Shown: piece by piece, positions 15,679 to 23,251 of the stretch
How the letters are laid out: every line of letters begins with the position of its first letter
Numbering within the stretch: position 1 is the stretch's first letter
DNA from: Bacillota bacterium
Lineage (GTDB): Bacteria > Bacillota > Clostridia > Christensenellales > Aristaeellaceae
Direction of reading: 5' to 3'
Assembly (NCBI GenBank): GCA_023411375.1
Contig: JAEYOW010000052.1
Location: 62,001-126,000 of the forward strand
Length of the DNA: 64,000 bases
Program-made: the position numbers and the translations under genes
The notes under the pieces: generated by a model
Seen by the model: the letters and a program-made list of their open reading frames with translations, nothing else
Database searches by the model: none
What the model was told of the DNA's origin: nothing

Positions 15679-16224
15679 ATGCGCGACCTAAGCATGCATG
15701 TTTTGGATATCGCCCAAAACAGCATCAAGGCGGGCGCAAAGTTGGTAACGGTTTCGTTTCTATTTGGGGAGGGCCGCGTTTTAACCATGACGGTCAAGGA
15801 CGACGGCTGCGGGATGACGCCTGAGTTCCTTTCAAGGGTCACGGACCCGTTTACCACTACGCGCACCACGCGCAAGGTCGGACTGGGAATACCGATGCTC
15901 AAGCAAAGCGCGGAGATGTGTGGCGGCTTCTTCAGCATCCAGAGTGAACGCGGAGTTGGCACAACCATATGCGCTACCTTTGATCTGGCGAACATCGATT
16001 GCATCCCGATGGGCGATATCTGCGATTCCCTGCTCACGCTTGTTGTTCTTAACCCGGAATATCCGGAATTCCTGTTCCTCGCGGCCTCGCCGGAGGCGGA
16101 TGCGTCGTTTGACACGCGCGAGATTCGCGCCGTGCTGGGCGGCGTGGCGCTTAACGAGCCGGACGTGATCGCCTGGATGAAGGAAAGCATTGATAAAGAG
16201 TTTAAACCTATTTTGGAGGTGTAG
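15679..16224 (+). CDS. GHKL-type ATP-binding protein of the hydrogenase operon
   Basis: This 181-residue soluble protein consists of a histidine-kinase-type ATPase domain: HVLDIAQNSIKAGA is the N-box, DDGCGM the G1 box, and TRKVGLGIPMLKQSAEMCGG the G2 and lid region. There is no phospho-acceptor His domain. Similar genes sit between hndA and hndB homologues in many Clostridia, and their role is untested; regulation of the complex or of transcription is possible. It is the second bare GHKL ATPase in the window linked to a hydrogenase gene. The C-terminal 60 residues, after about residue 120, are not recognised. Confidence 0.8.
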   Translation: MRDLSMHVLDIAQNSIKAGAKLVTVSFLFGEGRVLTMTVKDDGCGMTPEFLSRVTDPFTTTRTTRKVGLGIPMLKQSAEMCGGFFSIQSERGVGTTICATFDLANIDCIPMGDICDSLLTLVVLNPEYPEFLFLAASPEADASFDTREIRAVLGGVALNEPDVIAWMKESIDKEFKPILEV

Positions 16225-16230
16225 TCATTC

Positions 16231-16605
16231 ATGAAATCCATGGCTGAACTGGAAGCTATCCGCGCCAAGACCCTTGAAAAAGTGGCAATGCGCAAGGACG
16301 CTGACGATTCTATCCGCGTAGTTGTCGGCATGGCGACCTGCGGTATCGCGGCCGGCGCGCGCCCTGTTATGCTCAAGTTCCTCGAGGAAATCCAAAAGCG
16401 CAACCTGCAGCATGTGACCGTCTCCCAGACCGGCTGCATCGGCATGTGCCGCCTGGAGCCGATGCTGGACGTGATGATCCCCGGCAAGGAAAAGGTGACC
16501 TATGTGAAGGTAACGCCCGACATGGTGCCGCGTATTGTCGCCGAGCACATCGTCAATGGCCGCCCGATCGAGGAGTACACCATCGGCGCCGCGGAAGGCA
16601 AATAA
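16231..16605 (+). CDS. hndB: HndB-like [2Fe-2S] ferredoxin-fold subunit
   Basis: This protein of 124 residues has a thioredoxin-like [2Fe-2S] fold. The visible Cys are in MATCGIAAGA near residue 36 and in QTGCIGMCRLEP near residues 70-74; this is fewer than the four of NuoE, so cluster ligation may need a partner or an unusual set. HndB homologues are small subunits of tetrameric NADP-reducing hydrogenases. A GGAGGTG ribosome site lies within the end of the preceding gene, and the operon order A-(ATPase)-B-C-D fits the family. Confidence 0.82.
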   Translation: MKSMAELEAIRAKTLEKVAMRKDADDSIRVVVGMATCGIAAGARPVMLKFLEEIQKRNLQHVTVSQTGCIGMCRLEPMLDVMIPGKEKVTYVKVTPDMVPRIVAEHIVNGRPIEEYTIGAAEGK

Positions 16606-16629
16606 GTTGAACGCTAAGGAGGAACGAAC

Positions 16630-18423
16630 ATGGATCTTTTTCGCGCACATGTGCTTGTTTGCGGCGGTACCGGCTGTTCTTCGAGCGGTTCCGGCGAACT
16701 GATCACGCGCTTTGAGGAGCAGATCGAGAAGCACGGTCTGGATAAGGAAGTCAAGGTTGTCCGCACGGGCTGCTTCGGCCTTTGCGAAGCCGGCCCCGTT
16801 GTAATCGTATATCCGGAGGGTACGTTCTACAGCCGTATCCGTCCCGAGGATGTCGACGAGATTGTTGCTGAGCACCTCTTGAAGGGCCGTATTGTGCAAC
16901 ACCTTGTCTACAAGGAAAAGGCGCATGAGGATGAGCATCACCTCTCCCTTGAAAACATCGAATTCTACCGCACGCAAAAGCGCCTGGCGCTGCGCAACTG
17001 CGGTGTGATCGATCCTGAGAACATCGACGAGTATATTGCTTTTGACGGCTACAAGGCGCTGGCGAAGGCGTTGACCGAGATGACCCCCGAGCAGGTCGTC
17101 AGCGAGGTGCTTAAGTCCGGCCTGCGCGGACGTGGCGGCGCTGGTTTCCCCACCGGCAAGAAATGGCAGTTTGCGGCGGCCTCCAAAGCTGATCAGAAAT
17201 ACATGGTCTGCAACGCCGACGAGGGCGACCCCGGCGCGTTCATGGACCGTTCCGTGCTGGAGGGTGACCCGCACGCCGTACTGGAAGCCATGACTATCGG
17301 CGGCTATGCTATCGGCGCCAGCGAAGGTTACATCTATGTACGCGCGGAGTATCCCATCGCGGTTACGCGCCTTGAGATCGCTATCAAGCAGGCTCGCGAG
17401 TACGGCCTTCTGGGCAAGAATATCTTCGGCAGCGGCTTTGATTTTGATATCTTCATTCGCCTTGGCGCCGGCGCGTTCGTCTGCGGCGAGGAAACCGCGC
17501 TGATGCACTCCATCGAGGGCCGCCGCGGCGAGCCCACGCCCAAGCCTCCGTTCCCGGCGGTGAGAGGCCTGTTCGCCAAGCCCACCAACATCAACAACGT
17601 TGAAACCCTCGCCAATATTCCCCAGATTATTTTAAACGGCGCCGATTGGTTTACCTCCATCGGTACTGAAAAGAGCACGGGCACCAAGGTGTTCGCTCTG
17701 GGCGGAAAGATCAACAATACCGGCCTGGTCGAGGTGCCGATGGGCACCCCGCTTCGCGAGATTATCTTTAACATCGGCGGCGGCATTCCCAACGGCAAGA
17801 AATTCAAGGCCGTGCAAACGGGCGGACCTTCGGGCGGCTGCATTCCCGCCGAGCATCTGGATATCGCCATCGATTATGATTCGCTGACCTCCATCGGTTC
17901 CATGATGGGCTCCGGCGGTATGATCGTTATGGACGAGGACAACTGCATGGTGGATATCGCGCGCTTCTTCCTGGATTTTACCGTGGACGAGAGCTGCGGC
18001 AAGTGCACGCCGTGCCGCATCGGCACCAAGCGTATGCTGGAGATTTTGGAGCGCATTGTGGAAGGCAAGGGCGAGGAGGGCGATATCGAAAAGCTTGAGG
18101 CGCTCGCTGAGAACATCAAGGCAACCGCTCTGTGCGGCCTTGGGCAGACCGCGCCCAATCCCGTTTTGTCCACGCTGCATTTCTTCCGTGACGAATACGA
18201 GGCGCACATCAAGGAAAAGCGCTGCCCGGCGCACCATTGCCATAAGCTCCTTAACTACGAGATCACTGATAAGTGCCGCGGTTGCACCGCCTGCGCCAAG
18301 GTTTGTCCGGTGGACGCTATCTCGGGTTCTGTCAAGGAGATGCACCACATCGACGTGCACAAGTGTATCAAGTGTGGTTCCTGCATGGAGAAGTGCCGCT
18401 TTGGCGCCATCGTCAAGAACTAA
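16630..18423 (+). CDS. hndC: bifurcating hydrogenase flavoprotein subunit (HndC/NuoF-type)
   Basis: This 597-residue subunit oxidises or reduces NAD(P)H through FMN. An N-terminal thioredoxin-like [2Fe-2S] domain (about residues 1-100; CGGTGCSSSGS, then RTGCFGLCEAGP) precedes the NuoF core. The core holds the NADH/FMN motifs GLRGRGGAGFPTGKKW near residue 161 and FVCGEETAL near residue 287. A [4Fe-4S] motif ESCGKCTPCRIGTKRM follows near residue 455. Two ferredoxin motifs close the protein (CRGCTACAKVCP, CIKCGSCMEKC). These features are complete, so bifurcation between NAD(P)H and ferredoxin is plausible. An AAGGAGGA site lies 5-6 bases before the ATG. Confidence 0.93.
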   Translation: MDLFRAHVLVCGGTGCSSSGSGELITRFEEQIEKHGLDKEVKVVRTGCFGLCEAGPVVIVYPEGTFYSRIRPEDVDEIVAEHLLKGRIVQHLVYKEKAHEDEHHLSLENIEFYRTQKRLALRNCGVIDPENIDEYIAFDGYKALAKALTEMTPEQVVSEVLKSGLRGRGGAGFPTGKKWQFAAASKADQKYMVCNADEGDPGAFMDRSVLEGDPHAVLEAMTIGGYAIGASEGYIYVRAEYPIAVTRLEIAIKQAREYGLLGKNIFGSGFDFDIFIRLGAGAFVCGEETALMHSIEGRRGEPTPKPPFPAVRGLFAKPTNINNVETLANIPQIILNGADWFTSIGTEKSTGTKVFALGGKINNTGLVEVPMGTPLREIIFNIGGGIPNGKKFKAVQTGGPSGGCIPAEHLDIAIDYDSLTSIGSMMGSGGMIVMDEDNCMVDIARFFLDFTVDESCGKCTPCRIGTKRMLEILERIVEGKGEEGDIEKLEALAENIKATALCGLGQTAPNPVLSTLHFFRDEYEAHIKEKRCPAHHCHKLLNYEITDKCRGCTACAKVCPVDAISGSVKEMHHIDVHKCIKCGSCMEKCRFGAIVKN

Positions 18424-18446
18424 TATCCGCATAAGGAGGAACGAAC

Positions 18447-20192
18447 ATGGAACAGATGATTCCGCTTACCATTGACGGCGTGCAGGTCGAGGTTCCTGCG
18501 GGTACGACGGTGCTTGAGGCGGCGCGTATCGCAAAAATCAACATCCCCACGCTTTGCTATTTGAAGGATATCAATGCCACGGGCAACTGCCGCCTCTGCG
18601 TGGTGGATTGCGGCGGGCGCGCCCTGCAGGCCGCTTGCGTGCTGCCCGTCAGCCCCAACATGGTTGTCAAGACCAACACGCCCGCCGTGCGCGAGGCCCG
18701 CAGGCTGAACCTTGAGCTGATTCTGAGCAATCACCAGAAGGAATGCCTGAGCTGCGTGCGCAGCCAGAACTGCGAGCTGCAAAAGCTTTGCCTGGATTTG
18801 GGCGTGGCGGATGGCAGCCGCTTTGAAGGCGCGCATTCGGAACACGAAATTGACCAGACTTCTCCGTCCATCGTGCGCAATAACAACAAGTGCGTGCTGT
18901 GCCGCCGCTGTGTGGGCGCCTGCTCCAAGGTGCAGAAGGTCGGCGTGATTGGCCCTGTAAATCGCGGCTTCAAAACCGCTATCGAAAGCCCGTGGGATAT
19001 GAAGCTGGCTGAAATGGCATGCATTAATTGCGGGCAGTGCATCACCGTCTGCCCTGTGGGCGCGCTTAGCGAGAAGGACAACACCAAAGAGGTTTGGGAC
19101 GCGCTCGGCGATCCTACAAAGCACGTGGTGGTACAGCCCGCTCCCGCCGTGCGCGCGGCGCTGGGTGAGGAGTTTGGTCTGCCCATGGGCACCAGCGTAA
19201 CCGGCAAAATGGCCGCAGCGATGCGCCGCCTTGGGTTTGACAAGGTGTTTGATACCGACTTCGCAGCCGATCTCACCATTATGGAGGAGGGCACAGAGCT
19301 GATCGACCGCCTGAACAACGGCGGCGTGCTGCCGATGATCACCAGCTGCTCTCCCGGCTGGATCAAGTTCTGCGAGCATTACTACCCCGAGTTCATCCCC
19401 AACCTGAGCTCTTGCAAGTCCCCGCACGAGATGGCGGGCGCGATGGTCAAGACCTACTACGCTGAAAAGGCGAACGTGGATCCCAGGAATATCGTGGTTG
19501 TTTCCGTTATGCCCTGTACCGCCAAGAAGTTCGAAGCCAAGCGGCCGGAGTTAGGACGTCACGGCATGGCGGATGTGGACATGGTTATCACCACGCGCGA
19601 GCTGGCCCGCATGATCAAGGAAGCCGGTATCGACTTTGTCAACCTGCCGGATGAGGACTTTGACAGCCTGATGGGCCAGAGCACCGGCGCGGGCGTTATC
19701 TTCGGCGCGACGGGCGGCGTGATGGAGGCGGCTCTGCGCACGGCGTACGAGCTGATTACCGGCACGGAACTCAAGGATGTCAACTTCACCGCTGTGCGTG
19801 GTGTGGAAGGCATCAAGGAAGCGACCGTAAAGATCGGCGACTTGGATGTGAACGTGGCTGTTTGCTCCAGCACCGGTAAGGCAGCCGAGCTACTGGATGC
19901 TGTTAAGCGCGGCGAGAAGAAGTACCACTTCATCGAGGTGATGGGCTGCCCGGGCGGCTGCGTCAACGGCGGCGGACAGCCGATCGTCTCCGCGCAGGTA
20001 CGCAACTGGACGGATATCCGTGCCGAGCGCGCCAAGGCACTTTATACCGAGGATGAGGCAAAGACGCTTCGCAAGAGCCATGAAAATCCCGAAATCAAGC
20101 AGATTTACGCGGATTATCTCGGAAAGCCCAATAGCCACAAGGCGCATGAGTTGCTTCACACTACGTACGAGCAGAGGGATATCTACATCTGA
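18447..20192 (+). CDS. hndD: catalytic [FeFe] hydrogenase subunit (HndD/HydA type)
   Basis: This 581-residue enzyme makes or consumes H2. Its N-terminal [2Fe-2S] ferredoxin domain (Cys 37, 48, 51, 64) is followed by a His-containing [4Fe-4S] motif (H96, C100, C103, C109) and two [4Fe-4S] clusters (from C149 and C192). The H-cluster domain carries TSCSPGW at 299-305, MPCTAKKFE at 355-363 and GCPGGCVNGGGQP at 500-512. A small-subunit-like C-terminal tail follows. TSCSPGW is the form I know from HndD-type enzymes, not the TSCCP of some monomeric ones. The operon ends here with a strong terminator. No HydE, HydF or HydG maturase is in the window. Confidence 0.93.
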   Translation: MEQMIPLTIDGVQVEVPAGTTVLEAARIAKINIPTLCYLKDINATGNCRLCVVDCGGRALQAACVLPVSPNMVVKTNTPAVREARRLNLELILSNHQKECLSCVRSQNCELQKLCLDLGVADGSRFEGAHSEHEIDQTSPSIVRNNNKCVLCRRCVGACSKVQKVGVIGPVNRGFKTAIESPWDMKLAEMACINCGQCITVCPVGALSEKDNTKEVWDALGDPTKHVVVQPAPAVRAALGEEFGLPMGTSVTGKMAAAMRRLGFDKVFDTDFAADLTIMEEGTELIDRLNNGGVLPMITSCSPGWIKFCEHYYPEFIPNLSSCKSPHEMAGAMVKTYYAEKANVDPRNIVVVSVMPCTAKKFEAKRPELGRHGMADVDMVITTRELARMIKEAGIDFVNLPDEDFDSLMGQSTGAGVIFGATGGVMEAALRTAYELITGTELKDVNFTAVRGVEGIKEATVKIGDLDVNVAVCSSTGKAAELLDAVKRGEKKYHFIEVMGCPGGCVNGGGQPIVSAQVRNWTDIRAERAKALYTEDEAKTLRKSHENPEIKQIYADYLGKPNSHKAHELLHTTYEQRDIYI

Positions 20193-20215
20193 TCGTTGAA
20201 ATCAAAACGTTTGCG

Positions 20216-20246
20216 GCGGCGGGAGAGTGCTCTCCCGCCGCTTTTG
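20216..20246 (+). terminator. strong intrinsic terminator of the hnd operon
   Basis: GCGGCGGGAGAG (20216-20227) and CTCTCCCGCCGC (20230-20241) form a perfect 12-base inverted repeat, followed by TTTTGTG. It lies 24 bases after the hydrogenase stop codon. Confidence 0.9.
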
Positions 20247-20251
20247 TGTAA

Positions 20252-20833
20252 TGGAAACAGCTTCCGCTCCACTATCCCCGATACAATATCAGCTTTCACC
20301 ACTGCCATTCAAATGAGGCTTACGATTGTGTGGCTTCGGGCGATATTGACCTCGCGCTGATTTCCGACGACCGTTTTTCACGGGAAGTGGAAACCCTTCC
20401 TCTATTCAGGGAATCGATGCTGCGGTTAACGGCGCGCGGCTCCAAATATGGACAGGCAGGCCATCCATTCGCGCTGGACCCAGCGGATGTGGTTCGCCTG
20501 CCATGGAATCCCGAATACGACCTTTGGCATGAATATTGGTTTCGTAGCACGGCACAGCCAAGGGTGTTTCTGGATCAGATGTCTTTGATGGAGTATTTTT
20601 TATATCTTGAAAATGTATGGGCCATTGCGCCCGCTTCGGTAGCGCGGCAATTGCCGCGTCAGATGGAAATGCAATCGCGCCGGATTGACGGCGCGCCGCC
20701 GGACCGCATTATTTATGCGCTTTTAAAGAAGCCAAACAAAGAGCAGCTTCTGTCGCGCTTTTTTACCGCGCTTCATCAAAAGCTGAGCGAAATGGAGGAC
20801 ATTGAACCGCTATATGGCCAAAGACAAAGCTAA
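20252..20833 (+). pseudogene. LysR-family regulator remnant (effector domain only)
   Basis: An open frame from 20252, right after the terminator, encodes the effector-binding domain of a LysR-type regulator: NISFHHCHSNEAYDCVASGD, then DLALIS, a PLFRESMLRLTA strand and a FLDQMSLMEYFLYLEN helix region. The N-terminal winged-helix DNA-binding domain (about 90-100 residues) and any good start codon are missing; the first possible start, GTG at 20330, lies inside the domain and has no ribosome site. The gene therefore looks 5'-truncated. A stand-alone effector domain is a less likely alternative. Confidence 0.65.
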
Positions 20834-20858
20834 GCATACAAGCAAAAAAGTTTTCCGG

Positions 20859-21164
20859 TCAGGGCATGGAAGGGGAAAACGTCTTTTTTTCATCTTTTTC
20901 CTTTTGGGATAACGTTGTGATACTGTTCACCAGCTTGGTTTGAAGCATAATCATCTGATCGTTTTGGGAACGCAGTTTGAGATCGGGCAGCGCAATAACC
21001 ACGAGATAGCCATAAATACCAAGCCAAAAGCAGAGGTGGAAGAAGGTGCGCTCCGAATGTCCCTTCTGTTCCGCAGCTTTGCTCATCTTGCTTGCAAGAA
21101 GGCCGTTAACCACAAGGACGACAATGGCGATGAGGATGTAGAGGAAGATCAATCCGGATTGCAT
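20859..21164 (-). CDS. small membrane protein of unknown function
   Basis: This is a protein of 101 residues with two predicted membrane helices, residues 3-22 (SGLIFLYILIAIVVLVVNGL) and about 45-61 (HLCFWLGIYGYLVVIAL), separated by a basic loop. It ends in a charged helix. I chose the ATG at 21164 because AAGGAGGT lies 8 bases upstream on the minus strand; the much longer open frame that extends to 21527 runs through the debris of another gene. I do not recognise a family. Topology suggests both ends face the same side of the membrane. Confidence 0.6.
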   Translation of the reverse strand: MQSGLIFLYILIAIVVLVVNGLLASKMSKAAEQKGHSERTFFHLCFWLGIYGYLVVIALPDLKLRSQNDQMIMLQTKLVNSITTLSQKEKDEKKTFSPSMP

Positions 21165-21177
21165 AGCAGGTACCTCC

Positions 21178-21364
21178 TTAAATTCCGAATAAATTACATC
21201 GAGCGCAGAAAGACCGGTTGAGCTGTGGTATTCCGTCAATGTGCTTATTGGCTTGACCGTCATCGCCGTTATCCACCGCAGGCAGCGCCACCGCATTTTG
21301 GTTGTTGTTCCCAGGCGGCAAAGACCATCGTCGCAGCCAGAACAGCCGCTGCCAACCGCTTTAT
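21178..21364 (-). pseudogene. remnant of a small lipoprotein gene
   Basis: On the minus strand, an ATA codon at 21364 begins KRLAAAVLAATMVFAA, a signal sequence ending where a lipobox Cys would be. Shifting frame at that point gives NNNQNAVALPAVDNGDDG and a stop at 21178. The original would read as a lipoprotein with A-A-C-G-N-N-N at the cleavage site. A start codon changed to ATA and a two-base loss at the Cys codon would both inactivate it. The call rests on pattern only. Confidence 0.35.
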
Positions 21365-21604
21365 CAGCAGTCATGTATGGTAGGCGAAACGTATTTGCAA
21401 GTAGCGCTGTATCCCATATTAGCACAATACAGAGAAAAATGGAAGGCATAAAAAAGGATGCTTTAAGATGGGAATGCGCGGCTTGCCCGCCCGTATGGCT
21501 TACATAACCGTATCTGTCGGAAGCCACTTGGATTGAATTCTCTTTAAGAAAAACACAAATGCAAATTCCTTGTTCATAAAACCTTTACAAGAGGGAGATT
21601 TTTC
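21365..21604. other. intergenic stretch without recognised gene
   Basis: I see no credible coding region, RNA or repeat here. The sequence becomes A+T-richer between 21530 and 21600, so a promoter for the housekeeping operon to the right is likely to lie there, but no clear -35/-10 pair was found. Confidence 0.4.
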
Positions 21605-21730
21605 TTGAAACGATGGGGTTTTCAAGAGGAGGCCTCCGCTTTTGCACTTGCGCTTTTGCTTAAAGAATGTTTTAATAGGGATTGCGTTATGCTATACGAC
21701 GTTCGCGCCCGAAGCGGAAGGGGTTTTTAG
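21605..21730 (+). CDS. candidate 41-residue small protein upstream of rbgA
   Basis: A TTG at 21605 preceded by GAGGGAG (7 bases upstream) opens a frame that reads MKRWGFQEEASAFALALLLK, continues with an ECFNRDC segment and ends RARSGRGF at the TAG at 21728. The stop lies 2 bases before the TTG start of the next gene, which fits translational coupling or a leader peptide. No family is recognised. The frame could be chance, because the region is short. Confidence 0.35.
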   Translation: MKRWGFQEEASAFALALLLKECFNRDCVMLYDVRARSGRGF

Positions 21731-21732
21731 AT

Positions 21733-22617
21733 TTGGATATTCAATGGTATCCCGGTCATATGGCGAAAGCCAAGCGGCTGCTGTCCGCGCAGCTTTCCAA
21801 GGTTGATCTGGTAATCGAGCTTTGCGACGCGCGCCTGCCGCTTTCAAGCCGCAACCCGGCGCTTGACGAGCTAATCCGCCATAAGCGCCGCGTGCTGCTT
21901 TTGTGCAAGGCCGATTTGGCGGAGCCGCCCAAAACACAGCGCTGGTTGCAATATTTCAAAAATACCGGGCTGGAGGCCATGGCGTATGATAAAAGCGCAC
22001 AAAAAACCAAACAGGCCAAGGCGCTGATCGAGAAGGCAGCCCGGGACGTAATTGAGCGCAACCAGCGTCGCGGCATTCAAAAAACGCTCCGCGCGATGGT
22101 CGTGGGCGTGCCCAATGTCGGCAAGAGCACCTTTATCAACCGCCTGTACGGCGGCGGCATCACCAAAACAGGCGACCGTCCGGGCGTAACCAAAAGCAAC
22201 CAATGGGTAAAGGTTTCGCCGTTTCTGGAGGTGCTGGATACGCCCGGCATGCTCTGGCCTAAACTCAACGACCAGCGCGCCGCTACGCGCCTGGCCTACA
22301 TCGGCACCATCAAGGATGCCGTGTACGATCAGGAGGCGCTTTGCGTAAGCCTTCTTCGCGATTTGCTTGCGGTCATGCCGGAGGAAACCGCCGAGCGCTA
22401 TAAAATTAAAAATCCCGACGCGGGAGGCTACGAGCTGCTGGACGAGGTGTGTAGAGGACGCGGATTTTTGATGCGTGGAGGCGTATGCGACGTGGAACGC
22501 GCCTGCGCGGTGATCCTGGATGAATTTCGCGAGGGTAAGGTGGGGAAGCTCACCCTGGAGGACGCGCCCGACGCAGGCGGGCCTCAGCCGCTAAAGGGGG
22601 CGCAGGCGAATGCCTAA
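21733..22617 (+). CDS. rbgA: ribosome biogenesis GTPase RbgA/YlqF
   Basis: This 294-residue circularly permuted GTPase helps late assembly of the 50S subunit. G4 (LLCKADL) precedes G1 (GVPNVGKSTF) and G3 (DTPGM), the permuted order typical of YlqF. The N-terminal DIQWYPGHMAKAKRLL is the family signature. I chose the TTG at 21733 because AAGGGG lies about 10 bases upstream and it gives the canonical N-terminus; the open frame from 21682 has no ribosome site. The 3' end overlaps rnhB by 8 bases, starting the usual rbgA-rnhB-comM-dprA-topA order of Bacillota. Confidence 0.9.
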   Translation: MDIQWYPGHMAKAKRLLSAQLSKVDLVIELCDARLPLSSRNPALDELIRHKRRVLLLCKADLAEPPKTQRWLQYFKNTGLEAMAYDKSAQKTKQAKALIEKAARDVIERNQRRGIQKTLRAMVVGVPNVGKSTFINRLYGGGITKTGDRPGVTKSNQWVKVSPFLEVLDTPGMLWPKLNDQRAATRLAYIGTIKDAVYDQEALCVSLLRDLLAVMPEETAERYKIKNPDAGGYELLDEVCRGRGFLMRGGVCDVERACAVILDEFREGKVGKLTLEDAPDAGGPQPLKGAQANA

Positions 22618-23251
22618 GCCGTCTGAAAAGCGCATGGCTCATTTTCGAGAGCTGGTCGCGTACGACCAGGCGCATCTGGGATTTGGCACATCCCTCGCCG
22701 GCATGGATGAGGTCGGGCGAGGGCCGTTGTTCGGTCCGGTGGTGACGGCCTGCGTCATCATGCCCGCCGACCCGCTTTTTCCCTGGATTGACGACAGCAA
22801 GAAGCTGAGCCCCAAACGCCGGGAGGAGCTGTATGATCAGATTCTTGAAGCGGCGGTTTATGTCGGCGTGGGCGAGGCAAGCGCGCGTGAGATCGATGAA
22901 ATGAACATTCTCAACGCGACCCGCCTGGCTATGGAGCGCGCCGCCGAAAAAGCGCCCGCCACGCTTTGCCTTGTGGACGCGGTGCGCGGCCTGTACCTGC
23001 CATTTCCCGTCATGCCCATCATCCATGGCGACGCGACAAGCTATAACGTCGCGGCGGCGAGCATCGTCGCCAAGGTGACGCGCGACCGACAGATGAAGGC
23101 GTATGCCGAAAGCTATCCCCAGTATGGCTTTGAGCGCAATATGGGATACGGCACCGCCGAGCATATCTCCGCGCTGCGGGCATTCGGAGCCACGCCCGAA
23201 CACCGCCGGAGCTTTATTGGAAATTTTGTTGGGGAGGAAACGGTTGGATGA
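22610..23251 (+). CDS. rnhB: ribonuclease HII
   Basis: This 213-residue enzyme removes ribonucleotides from DNA and the RNA strand of hybrids. The DEVGRGPLFGPV motif near residues 33-44 holds the first catalytic acidic residues, DDSKKLS follows near residue 63, and the VDA and HGDATSYNVAAASIVAKVTR region supplies the other acids. Length and motifs are normal. The start overlaps rbgA and the stop overlaps the next gene by 4 bases. Confidence 0.93.
   Translation: MPKPSEKRMAHFRELVAYDQAHLGFGTSLAGMDEVGRGPLFGPVVTACVIMPADPLFPWIDDSKKLSPKRREELYDQILEAAVYVGVGEASAREIDEMNILNATRLAMERAAEKAPATLCLVDAVRGLYLPFPVMPIIHGDATSYNVAAASIVAKVTRDRQMKAYAESYPQYGFERNMGYGTAEHISALRAFGATPEHRRSFIGNFVGEETVG

Noticed and set aside
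16225..17508. 427-residue antisense frame over hndB and hndC
   Set aside because: The sense-strand genes carry all motifs; the antisense product shows no domain.
20859..21527. 222-residue version of the small membrane protein
   Set aside because: Only the last 101 residues follow a strong ribosome site; the upstream part overlaps the debris of a lipoprotein gene in other frames.
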